Positions 1 through 9,641 of a DNA stretch of 64,000 nt are shown one piece after another. The DNA is taken from assembly GCA_000727475.1 (NCBI GenBank), contig KL647292.1, positions 3,977,132 to 4,041,131 of the forward strand, given 5' to 3'. A program made the translations under genes and the position numbers. The notes beneath the pieces were generated by a model. It had not been told where the DNA came from and did not search any database. It worked only from the letters and a program-made list of their open reading frames with translations. The stretch is from Sarcocystis neurona. Its lineage: Eukaryota; Apicomplexa; Conoidasida; Eucoccidiorida; Sarcocystidae. Within the stretch, counting starts at the first letter, position 1. Every line of letters starts with the position of its first letter.

Positions 1-761
1 TGACATGCATCCAGACGACCTCAAGAGATTTCATCAAATGCAGGCCACAAGAGAGGCCACAGAATGAAGGCAATAGGGGAGCGGATGCGTCGCATTACAG
101 CCCCGAAGGCGAAGGCCAGGTATACATGGACGCCCCTGACACGCACCCGGACGACCTCAAGAGATTTTACCGAATGCAGGCCCTGAAGTTCGTGCACGAA
201 GAGGCGGAAAGGCAAGGAGCCTCAGCACCATCGAGTAACGGAAAGGAACGTCCAATCCTGTTTGTGGACGACCTCGCCGACATGGAGCTAGACGACCTAA
301 GGCGATTCTACCAGTCGAACGTCCTGGAGAGGGACGACCCCAAAGGCGGTGGGAGTGCAGATTCACCACACCCCAGCTCCGGAGTTCGACCTCGGGCATC
401 GTCTAACGAAGACGTCCCCGACACGCATCCAGAGGACCTCAAGCGTTTTGGTCAAATGCAGGCTCTGAAGATGGCACAGAATGAAGGCGACAAGGGAACG
501 GATGTGTCACATCACAATATCGAAGGTGAAGGTCAGGAATCGTCGTACATGGACGTCCCTGACACGCATCCAGACGACCTCAAGCGATTTCGTCAAATGC
601 AGGCCCTGAAGAGGGCACAGAATGAAGGCGACAGGGGAGCCGATGCAGCACGTCCTAGTCCTGAAGGCGAAGGTCATGAATCGCCATACGTGAACGTCCG
701 TAACACGCACTCGAACGACCTCAGGCGATTTTATCCAATGCGGGTGCCAGAGGCAGACTAG
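1..761 (+). CDS. 3' part of a repeat protein with DTHPDDLKRF motifs, frameshifted near the left edge
   Basis: Function is not recognised. The open frame from 126 to the TAG at 759-761 gives 211 residues built from degenerate copies of a motif close to DTHPDDLKRFxQMQALKxAQ. Copies lie near residues 5, 53 (diverged, MELDDLRRFY), 99, 145 and 192 (diverged, NTHSNDLRRFY), separated by acidic Gly/Glu-rich linkers ending in EGEGQ or EGEGH. A further copy at 2-46 (DMHPDDLKRFHQMQA) is in another frame: compared with the copy at 559-630 there is one extra base between the MQA codons and AQNEG. The frame after it is open again from about 60. The gene therefore starts left of the window and carries a 1-base shift, which could be a real lesion, an assembly error or a missed splice. 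The protein is hydrophilic with no membrane segment. Confidence 0.6.
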   Translation, partial: TCIQTTSRDFIKCRPQERPQNEGNRGADASHYSPEGEGQVYMDAPDTHPDDLKRFYRMQALKFVHEEAERQGASAPSSNGKERPILFVDDLADMELDDLRRFYQSNVLERDDPKGGGSADSPHPSSGVRPRASSNEDVPDTHPEDLKRFGQMQALKMAQNEGDKGTDVSHHNIEGEGQESSYMDVPDTHPDDLKRFRQMQALKRAQNEGDRGADAARPSPEGEGHESPYVNVRNTHSNDLRRFYPMRVPEAD

Positions 762-1496
762 CAGGAAGAGAACGGGCAAACAAGTTTGTCACTTCCCTAC
801 GCGAAATGCTGAAACCCTCTCCTCTTTGACGTGGTTGCTTCCAGTAGTTCTTCAGACGACTTCCATGGGTGTCAGCGGACACGCGCCCTCGAAGGGAGAT
901 GAGGAAATTAGCGGACATTCGGCCTAGCCGTGTGCGCGTTCCCACAGTCGGCATAGTCGACATGCAAGCAGCCTCCTGGTCCCCTCATGGGTACTTCGAA
1001 AACACAACAAAGTAGTAGTCCGGCAGCGTCACACAGCAGCCGTTCGAAAAGGATGCCTCTGATTGAAGACGAAAGTGGCATCCGGACAAAGAAGAGGAAG
1101 AGGACAAGAAACTACCAGCCACATCTGCGCCGGGCGCGCTTCAACAGACGAAAGCACTTCCTTGCGTTGGCGACGTGAGCTGGATTTATGGATCCTGGCG
1201 CGCAACCAATAATGGGTGACGTGGCTGCAGCGAGTGCGTCAGAAACTTCTCTCTGTACCACGGACGTCCTGCCGTTGAAGTGACTAAGAGGACGGCACTC
1301 CAGCTGCGGTAACTGCCCCAGTCATACACGTGGTACCTGGGCACGGGCATCCTGCGCCTAGCCGTCTCGCCGGAAAAAAGAAAGGAAACAGGCCGTTGAT
1401 CAAAAGTGATGAAGATCATGGAAAGGACAAAAAATGCTCGCGGGAAGCACCTCACATCCGTCACTTTGTTGGTCGCTGCGGCAGCAGGGGTGAAGG

Positions 1497-1620
1497 CATT
1501 GTAGAATCAAGAAATGCGCTAGATACGCGTTAAGACGAACACCTGACCTCGGCGGAGGCTTTGCAGAATCAAGAGTTATGGTATCTTCGCTTTAAGACGG
1601 ACACGCGGCCTCGGGGCGAG
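1497..1620. repeat. Degenerate tandem pair of about 65 bp
   Basis: The two copies begin at about 1500 and 1563 and share (t/g)(t/c)agaatcaaga, then ttaagacg(a/g)acac and cctcgg. A weaker trace of the gacgaac core recurs near 1690. This is direct sequence comparison by eye; it has no coding interpretation. Confidence 0.55.
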
Positions 1621-1642
1621 GAGCGCAACCGCCGCGACCGGA

Positions 1643-1773
1643 CAACACAGTTTTGCCCGATGCGATAGCTGCTAGACAGCGTGTTGAAGACGAACGCTGG
1701 GCCTTGCACAGAAGAGCCGAGTTGCCGTGGCCAGGCAGCACAGTTTTGCTCGGTGCGATAGCTGCTAGACAGG
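1643..1773. repeat. Direct repeat pair of about 38 bp
   Basis: acagttttgc(c/t)cg followed by tgcgatagctgctagacag occurs at about 1648-1680 and again at about 1739-1772, with one or two differences, 91 bases apart. Confidence 0.65.
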
Positions 1774-3822
1774 GACCGTATTCGATATTAATAGCTGCCG
1801 AAGTGACCCAGGGAGGCGCACTGGCGAAGAGTGAGTAGAGGGCATTTCAAAAGCGACTGGTCTCCTAGGACCTTATAGGCGAAGGTGGCACAGTCTTATC
1901 TGTCTTGTCAGCTAGGAGCTCCACAGCAGCAACATAATCCATCGACTTAGAGCAGGAAAGTCTCGACGCGAGAGTGTTTCTTAGCGTACGTGTCTCTCAC
2001 CTGCACGCTTTTCTGGCTCATTTGCTTCTGCCAACATGGTCCTTGTATCAGAATAATCATGGCACAGGTCGGATTATGGGGAAGTCTGCAATGCAGAGAA
2101 TTCTCATTTGGCAAGTCACACTGACTCGACTCAGCTTGTGTGTAGTTCAGAAATACAGGTCCACTGGCAGTAGGTTCTCGTTGGCGCCAACGCACTTTCG
2201 ACGATACGGATCAAGGTACTGGAGCTCACGGCGCATTGAACAAGAGAGAACGAGCTGCTGGTGAACTGCAGTTAAACCGGGCGAGCCGCGGTGATCGTGT
2301 GCTGGGTGCAGCCCGAATTCCAGGAGGTTTTCCGGTTTCTTGTTTTCTCCGTAATGTGAGTGGGGAGCACTAAAAATCGTTTGTGCTCAGTGTCTTAACT
2401 TTTAAGTGTTGATGCCGTGCCCACGGTGTTCTGCGTACTGAAGACAGTTGAGGTGGGTCAACAGCGTGACATCGCCATATGTACCGATGTGGCCGTTCCA
2501 TTCATACAGTGCGCGTATGTGTCGGACGTTGTATTGTGACGTGTGCCGTTCACCATGCTGAAGTGGGTGTTAACCGACCCGCGTTACAAGAACTGAACTA
2601 GATCTCATTCTAGAAAATCAGTGGAACTGACCACATCTCCAGTCATGCGAGACGCCTGTCTGTGGCAGACGCCCAGCTTACACAGGGCAATCCTACCGGG
2701 GTCACAGGCCCAAAGCTTCTGGTGTCACAAGAATACGCGAGTGGTGCCTTTTCGTCAGAGACGCAAACGTGCACGCGTCCACGCTTGCAACATTCTGCAC
2801 AGTTCGGAACTCCAACGTGGTTGGCCGCCTGAGTCTCTTCGAATAATTAAGACATTTTTACGTGGCTGCTGTGTAGAAAGGGGGTGAAAGTGAATGCAAA
2901 CGAAAACTTTGTCATCCACGGGCGGTCCTAAGGCGCACTCCTTGTACACGATCCGGCTCCGAAAGAATCTGTTTATCATTGTTCGGGATAAATGCGACAG
3001 ACAATATGCTCTAAGCAACTCTGCAGAAGGAGGCTTCACAGTTGCGCATCCATGGATTTGCAACTCATCGACCCAACAACATATCAGTGGTACCACTGCG
3101 GGTTCTTCATATTTTTGTTGCCTTCCCTTGCGTTAAGGTGTCCTTCTGACGGGAAACCATGTTCAGTAACTCTTCTCCCGTCTCATTTCTGACACCCGGT
3201 AGCCTGCCAGCCTGCCACCACCATTGTTTCGATTCTGCTCGTCTCCAGCTCAGTCGACGTAGCGCCTTATTTCCAGCAGCTGGACGCGGCAGCTCCTTGT
3301 GCACCAGCACAGCCACAATGACCGCAGCGGAAAACCCACGTGGAGCGACACTCCCTCTACCTATCCCGCTCGACATACGAAAGCGCTGAAGAGTGACCCT
3401 CATTCAAAACGCATTCCTGTTGCAAGGAAGGAGACGCGCGTTGGCAATAACTGTGTGCGCCGTTGAAATCACTGCGTCTGTCACGTCTTCTGTAGCGACT
3501 CCGCGACGGCGGTTTGATGCTATAAAAACAAACGTAGAAGCGCACTGACTGCCGCCAGAATATTGGGCCATTGGAGAGAGATCAGTCTATGACAGCAGCA
3601 TCGGCTTCTTCTCCAGTGCCTGCATTGCGCACGCAGTTATATGTAGTCGCAGTACACATATTCGAACCGTCTAACGTATCTGAGCCGTACTGTCTTCGGC
3701 GTTGACAGCTTCCGTAAGAGGGTGCTACGCCATCACTCTTAACGTGCGTCCCGTACGTCTCTGTTTTTCACCACATGATAAGCTTGCTCCTCCTAAAGCA
3801 CCCGAGGACAGAGTTCGGAAAG

Positions 3823-4605
3823 ATGGCGGCCAAAAGAATCCTCTTTGTGTACATTTTGGCCACCTCTGGGTTCTCTAACTGGAGATTAGCTAACGGGAGT
3901 TCCCGCGAGGCACCGCCACTTCGGGCGAGGCCACAGCGTGGTACGCCTAGTAACGATGATGTTGGCATTGTCAACGCCACAGGCGAGAGCAACAGGACTA
4001 GTGTAGGAAGCACACCTGCCGGCCACCCACCTCCTTGTTTCGAAGATGGTTGTGAATTTCGGCAAGAATCCATCGGCGCCGAAGCAACAAACACACCACA
4101 CCCCCCCGCACCGCCTGTGGGATGTCGCCGAATGCAGGGACAGGACGGTGTATCACCTTTTCCCGGTGGTGAACCGGGGGACATTTACACGCATCTGTTG
4201 AGCGTTCCCAGCTCCGATGGAGAGGAAACGCAGACACATCAACGTATACGGGAACTGCAGCACCGTATCGCGGAACTCAAGATTTCTCCGCCTTACGCCT
4301 TTGCCCGACGGGACGAGCTGGACAAATCCCGAATTGCAGTTCTGGAAACCGCTGCAGGAGAGCTACGGCGGGTTTTGCGCAGTGTACTCAAGGCATACGA
4401 GCAGCGCGCACGCCCAGTCGAGGCTAGCACAAGTACAGCAGAACAAACAATGGTCGCGCCCGGATCGCTGCGACTGGTAGTCCCTGGGGAACAAGGCCAG
4501 TTACAACTAATAAGGGCTCTGCAGCGGCAGCTCCGTGAATTAGAACGTTACTTAGCCCGGGCACACTCTGAAGCTGGTGACCTGGAAGCAACTGGGGTAC
4601 TTTAG
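3823..4605 (+). CDS. Predicted secreted coiled-coil protein, no known family
   Basis: This is a single open frame of 260 residues ending in TAG. An upstream in-frame ATG at 3775 exists, but the ATG at 3823 puts a typical signal peptide at the N-terminus (MAAKRILFVYILATSG, then a polar stretch), so that start is preferred. Residues about 25-130 are Pro/Ser/Gly-rich and disordered. They include three or four N-glycosylation-type NxS/T sites and four cysteines. From about residue 145 to the end the protein is helical and charged, with heptad-like segments (RIRELQHRIAELK; RALQRQLRELERYLARAH), so coiled coil is likely. It could be a secretory-organelle or parasitophorous-vacuole protein. That is inference from the signal peptide alone; no catalytic motif is visible. 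Introns are not needed to explain it. Confidence 0.6.
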   Translation: MAAKRILFVYILATSGFSNWRLANGSSREAPPLRARPQRGTPSNDDVGIVNATGESNRTSVGSTPAGHPPPCFEDGCEFRQESIGAEATNTPHPPAPPVGCRRMQGQDGVSPFPGGEPGDIYTHLLSVPSSDGEETQTHQRIRELQHRIAELKISPPYAFARRDELDKSRIAVLETAAGELRRVLRSVLKAYEQRARPVEASTSTAEQTMVAPGSLRLVVPGEQGQLQLIRALQRQLRELERYLARAHSEAGDLEATGVL

Positions 4606-6000
4606 TTTTTTCACTGGAGACAACGACGAACTTAACGTGTGACGGATCGCAGAAAATGAATGTACACTGTTGGTGTGCGCGCGTGGCAGGCGCTGGCTAG
4701 CCACGAACACGTGCGTCCAGTGGGCGCCAAGGAAAGGGTGTAGCCCAATCGCACTGGCTAGGTGCTCCCGGCATTATCGAATAGAGAGAACAACAGTTAC
4801 AAACAGATAAAAGAACTGCCGCGTATATTTACGTAGCTGGATAGTCTTCTGCGTCCGCAGAATTACTCGAGGTGGCTCCTTACCTCTGTGCACACTTGTA
4901 CCTTTCGCGTGTTTTCTAGTCGTGCGCAGATGATCTCGTCTGGTCTTGTGTCGTCGGATCTGATGAGCTGCACGCTTGTTAAATGAGGAAAGCTGTACCT
5001 CGTTTCCAGTTGCTGTTTGAGCCAATAGTTGTGGACACCAAGTGTATCATCTGCCGAACTGTTTTCCGTAGTCGAATCATCCTGCTAGACCTCAGACACC
5101 GTGGCTGTGTACCGGTTGGTCCTTGATCGACGCTACAATGTGCGCAAAGCGAACTCAATCCGCATTGAACCCACAAACATTGCGACGCATGAGTTGGCAC
5201 AGTTCCGCCCACAGTGGGGCAGCATACACACAGGAGACGGCCAGGAGGAAAATGTTGAGACGCTACATACCTGTCGGCGCGTCCTCATTCGTTTCATTTG
5301 CGACGCGCAACGAACCAGAAGACGCGGCTGTTTTACCATCTCATCAAACAGCGGACGGCGTACAACAGGCTTCTGGTCTGCAGCTGAGCGGTCCTAAACG
5401 AGCATAGACAGTCAAGTTTCATTCAGAGCGCCAAAACGTAGTTATATCACCTGATAAGGAACTCTGAAAAGGTACTTTTTCATCATAGAGTAGATGATTG
5501 TGCACAGTACTGGGTTTTACCGGCGTCACCCGTCAGCTTCCTCTACTGATCTAAATCAGGCATTATTTTTGAGTTGTCCGGCCAGACATCGTCTGTGCAT
5601 AGGTATTCTAATAATGCAAAGAGGATACCCGAGGATAATGTATACCGTATCGCTACGTAAGTTGTGACATTGTTGCTACCCACAATCCAGGTGTTTGTTC
5701 AGAGGATAAGTCGGGCCTGTAATCTCTGCAGAGACCACAGAGCGGCTACGTATCCGGGCTGCGTCCTGCGGTTTCTTGTACTGCGACATCGTCGTAACTG
5801 CGTATTTGTTTCCTTTCATCCTGCACAGTGTACCACCACTGCATTCGGGGGCAAATAACAGGTGAAGAAGCGCTGTGGGTTGTATTCGAGGGTCACCGGA
5901 GGCCCGTCTCGTCTGGCTGGATTCAGACCGGTGTGTGCACGCGTCAGGCAGGTTTGCCCTGGTTTGTGTGGAGAATAATTTTCCGAACCGCAGCGTAAAG
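4606..6000. other. Intergenic, nothing recognised
   Basis: ORFs at 5101-5407 overlap in two + frames and one - frame and show no domain. The stretch from 5408 to 6000 is slightly AT-richer and could hold promoter and 5' leader of the next gene. No motif can be assigned. Confidence 0.4.
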
Positions 6001-7509
6001 ATGGTGTCTGCTCGCTGTCCCTGTTATTACGTGTGGGTGGTTCTTTTGTTGTGGCTTGCCTTCGGAGACAGCCGGAGCATCGGCTCAAGTGCGTGCAGCT
6101 ACGGCTCAACCAGCAGCTTAAGCTCCCCCACCGACGACACAGACGACGAAGCAACGCACAGTCCGCCCTGGCAGGACATGGAGGAAACCCACAGCTGCGG
6201 TAGCGTTAATGGCGCTGAGATTGGTAATGCTGCAGTGACGGATGCTGTTCTGAACAAGTCGCTACAGACGGAAACTCTGAAGGCAGACAGCAGCCATACC
6301 ACAGAGGGCGACTCAACAGGCATTACAACAATGATACAGATCGCCCTGAACATGCTTGAGGACACCCCACACATGGACGCAGATGAATGCGGTCGCAGCT
6401 GTAAGACAAAGGGTGCAATGGGTACCGCAGGCCACCAGACAAGCACCGAAGTCCTCACAAGTGGCGAGCTGGAGACGAATGCGGCGGCCAACAGTGAATG
6501 CACCACAACCAGTGGCACTGAAAGCACCAACAGTGGAGAAGTTGCATCCTGCGATATGCACAACGAAGACGCGCTAGATGAAAGTGTGAGCAGCGGCACC
6601 GCAGAGGGTAAAACGAATGATCGTTTTTTCTTGGTAGGTACGGAGAACAGTGCTGAAAACAGTTTCTCGACCGTGGAGACCGACGAGACCGACAGCAGCG
6701 TTGTCGCAGAGGATGATGCAATCAGTGAATCGGGGGGGGCAAGAACCCAAGGGACAGAAGAGAGTCCTGCAGCAATAGCGCTGATTTCGGCTTCTGAAGA
6801 CGGTGAAACTGCTAACTCGATTTCATCGGCGACTTCGGAGGTAAATAATGATTGTATTGAGTCATTCTCCTGTTCCATCTCAGCTAGGTCCCCGACCGTC
6901 AGTTCTTGTGGCTCCTTAACCGGTTCTCCGGGTGAAGCACAAGCAGCTAAACAATCCGTGCGGCTGCGGGGGAGTCCTCTAGTAAGGCGTACTAGCTCTC
7001 TTTCGGCGTCTGCAAACCTCATGAAGAAAGTTAGGGATTTGGTAGCCAGGGGCTCGCCGACCAAAAATTTAGAGAAGTACCTTGGAAAACTCGAAGCACT
7101 AAAGGACATATTCGAGCAAAGACAGAGCGCTTGGGCCGATCTATTCTCTCCTAAAAATTACCCGAAGCTTCTAGAACAGCCTGCAGACGAAGGCATGGAT
7201 CACGTCCTTCGATTGTGCGCAGATCTTTGCCATACCAGGCGTGAAATCATCAGCACCTACGGAAAAGCAGCAGCATCTTTAGCAGCCTGTAAGGCGGCAG
7301 CAGAGTCGTGTGGCAAGCGCGAGTCCCAGTCGGAGGAAAACCTCAACAGAGCATCTGCAATCCTCTCTACCATTCACCGTATGATTCCGCAAGTCGCTTC
7401 GGCAGATTGCCACAGTTTCTCTTCCCGCCCGTCCCCCAGCCTAGGCGTTGACGACGTGAGTATTATAAGTTCCACGATGTGCCACACAGATCAACAAACA
7501 AGCCGCTAG
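6001..7509 (+). CDS. Predicted secreted Ser/Thr/Glu-rich protein with helical C-terminal domain
   Basis: The open frame runs from an ATG at 6001 to the TAG at 7507-7509, about 502 residues. An in-frame ATG at 5875 would add 42 residues, but the start at 6001 gives a clean signal peptide with the hydrophobic core VWVVLLLWLAF and a small-residue cleavage region (GDSRSIGSS). Residues about 30-310 are acidic and Ser/Thr-rich, with many Thr-Glu-Ser blocks and almost no hydrophobic residues, like a disordered or heavily O-glycosylated linker. From about residue 335 there is an Arg/Ser-rich stretch. A helical domain follows with LMKKVRDLVARGSPTKNLEK, a YLGKLEALKDIFEQR segment and a Cys-containing segment (LRLCADLCHTRREI), ending in a Ser-rich tail. 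No family is recognised. The layout of signal peptide, disordered middle and helical end parallels the gene at 3823. Confidence 0.65.
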   Translation: MVSARCPCYYVWVVLLLWLAFGDSRSIGSSACSYGSTSSLSSPTDDTDDEATHSPPWQDMEETHSCGSVNGAEIGNAAVTDAVLNKSLQTETLKADSSHTTEGDSTGITTMIQIALNMLEDTPHMDADECGRSCKTKGAMGTAGHQTSTEVLTSGELETNAAANSECTTTSGTESTNSGEVASCDMHNEDALDESVSSGTAEGKTNDRFFLVGTENSAENSFSTVETDETDSSVVAEDDAISESGGARTQGTEESPAAIALISASEDGETANSISSATSEVNNDCIESFSCSISARSPTVSSCGSLTGSPGEAQAAKQSVRLRGSPLVRRTSSLSASANLMKKVRDLVARGSPTKNLEKYLGKLEALKDIFEQRQSAWADLFSPKNYPKLLEQPADEGMDHVLRLCADLCHTRREIISTYGKAAASLAACKAAAESCGKRESQSEENLNRASAILSTIHRMIPQVASADCHSFSSRPSPSLGVDDVSIISSTMCHTDQQTSR

Positions 7510-9260
7510 CGCAACAGACGCAAAGGACTACTTTCAAAGCCATACGAGGACTGGAGACAACGCGGAGGATTGTGCCGACGGCCACTAACCGTTAGTTTTC
7601 TTCATATGGAGAGGAATCTAAAGAGCTATTTTAACTCATTCAGGCGTAGAGGGTAAGCTCACAAGTGTACCATGCCCCGAGCATCACATAATTCTCCAGT
7701 CCCATGGTAGCGGAGCAATATATGCGTTGGGGATCGCTCAGGGACAAGCGAAGCAGCGGAACTGGACTACATTATCTGGTCTTTTTTTTGAAAACAATCT
7801 GGATGTAGAGTTGAGGCGACACTGCTGAGGTGGATGGCAGTGACCTGGAAAGGCAATGGATAGTGGTAGGCCGAATCACACCGGCCAAAGGAAGCTCGTA
7901 CACGTAGAAAACATCTGGTTGCACGCAGTCTACTATCGTGGACACTGTTTTGTCGGAAAGGCTGTCACACTTAAGTGCTTTTGCACAGCCAAGGCTACGC
8001 AGAGCCATGATTTTCCCTGCTGACGCAGCTTCCCGCGACATCCGCGTTGCTGACAGATGTGCGATTCGACAGGAGGAGACTGTCGTAGTGTGTCGTTCAA
8101 TTTCATATACTTTTGTCCGTGTATGACTGCCGCCGTACTTATTGCTGTGTCGTCTATACACAGTTGCGACATCCGGGTGGGTGCCAGTACGCTCATCATG
8201 TCTGTAGTGGGAAGTTGAGTGCAGACGCTCAACATTAGGTTACAGACAATTACTGCAATTGGACGAAGTGGGCCTTCTCACCTACACGTAGTCACCTCGT
8301 AAGCGGTCGTGCTGGTCGTGAGAGCAACACGGGTCTTCCCGCAGGGAAAACCTGGGTGTCCGTGTAAGTGGCCCATATTCTGGTGTGCTATGTGTGAACC
8401 TTCTGAAATACTGTGGACGCCTCTGACGTCGGAGCGTATCTACCTCCTCGGTAGGCGGACTGGTTTTAGAATAAGATAGAGGTGATAGCGGAACGTACCC
8501 AGCTGCGCAGCTTCGCGGAAGCACATCCATCGGATGTCTACAAGGTGAAGGGCTGCGGAAGAGGAATACGATGCGACGCACCGGTTGCAACACGAAGAGA
8601 TATTTTCGAAGCGGTGGACTTTGATAAATGTGAAGCATACGTACCGTGTGCTTCGTTCTTTGACAATTAACAAACGAGCACGGCCACCTGGAATAAAGAT
8701 ACGCTTGACTCGATAAACGCCAAAACACACGACGAACAAGGAGGAATAATTGGCAGAACGGGGAACGCCGCCGGTTGTACGAGTATGAGCCATGTCCAGC
8801 ACTGATAATGCCAGCAGAGGACTGATACCATACTACCAGCAAACAAGTATGTAACCGAAGCGCTGTCGTCACTGCAGCTGCTGTTGCCACCGTTTTGCCT
8901 CTTCTGAAGATGCGGTGGCACAGGTGCATTTCTCGTCGATCCTTGGAACACTTTCTTGTTAAATATACGAATAACGTGTCAGGGAACCGCACTGTCTACA
9001 CTGGTCGTAGTCACCGGCATGCGTGTTCCAAATATTAGTAATGCCTGCTAGTGCCCAGTAACCACCCTATCGCAGCTGTATTGGCGGCACACATAATATG
9101 ATGAGCTGTTAGCCGTGTTGCTGAGACGTAGGAAGTACCACACTGTGGCGCTTCCACGGCGTACCAATCGTGCACGGCTGCTCGACGGATTGTCCCCTAC
9201 AGCAGTGGTGCCTAGCTATCATGCAAATATATGGCAGAAAGCATGGCCAAGGAGTAGCCC
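7510..9260. other. No supported gene
   Basis: Both strands are broken into short, mutually overlapping ORFs. The longest (8282-8992, -) has random-like composition and no motif. Confidence 0.45.
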
Positions 9261-9641
9261 GTGCGGGGGTACGAATACCGCTGCTTTCGCCGGCAGGGCA
9301 CTGTGGAAGTTCCTGTGTGGATCGACGACTTCGAAATGCCTTCCCTTGACGGCTTCTTCAGTGACTCTTTAAGGCAGTTCTCAAAGTGCCAGCTCTCCGT
9401 CAGGTTGTGGACACGACGTCAGCTGGAAGACGCTGAATATATTTTTAGCAGCACCACTTCGTATGTGGTATGCGTGGCCGAACCTGCGGTCGATGGACAC
9501 AGTTGTGTCCCTGCCTACCGTAGGGAAGTTCGTCTGTTGTTAAGCCTCTGGCGATGTATACGTGTACATTCGCGTGCTGATTCATTAAGACTGCGGCAGC
9601 TTAAACGTGGACGTGATAGGGTCTTTATTTTCAAGCAGTAG
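9261..9641 (+). CDS. Possible exon or small protein, unrecognised
   Basis: This is an open + frame of 126 residues. The segment from about 9298, after a possible acceptor ccggcag at 9291-9297, reads GTVEVPVWIDDFEMP and continues with a balanced amino-acid mix as far as about 9480. After that the composition becomes Arg/Leu-rich and less protein-like. The following stretch on + (9800-9948) and its complement on - (about 9770-10060) both read like protein, so the strand of any gene here is unclear. This is a low-confidence call resting on composition only. Confidence 0.2.
   Translation: MRGYEYRCFRRQGTVEVPVWIDDFEMPSLDGFFSDSLRQFSKCQLSVRLWTRRQLEDAEYIFSSTTSYVVCVAEPAVDGHSCVPAYRREVRLLLSLWRCIRVHSRADSLRLRQLKRGRDRVFIFKQ

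Larger units (their letters stand above)
762..3822. other. Repeat-poor stretch with no supported gene
   Basis: Only short overlapping ORFs on both strands are present, none with a recognisable domain, signal peptide or codon pattern. A basic 63-residue ORF at 987-1178 (+) rich in Arg/Lys is the only one with biased composition, and it may be a remnant of the gene upstream. Two degenerate direct repeats at 1.50-1.78 kb are listed separately. Confidence 0.5.

Noticed and set aside
6099..7109. 336-residue - strand ORF
   Set aside because: It is antisense to the secreted protein at 6001-7509, whose + frame is longer and has a signal peptide.
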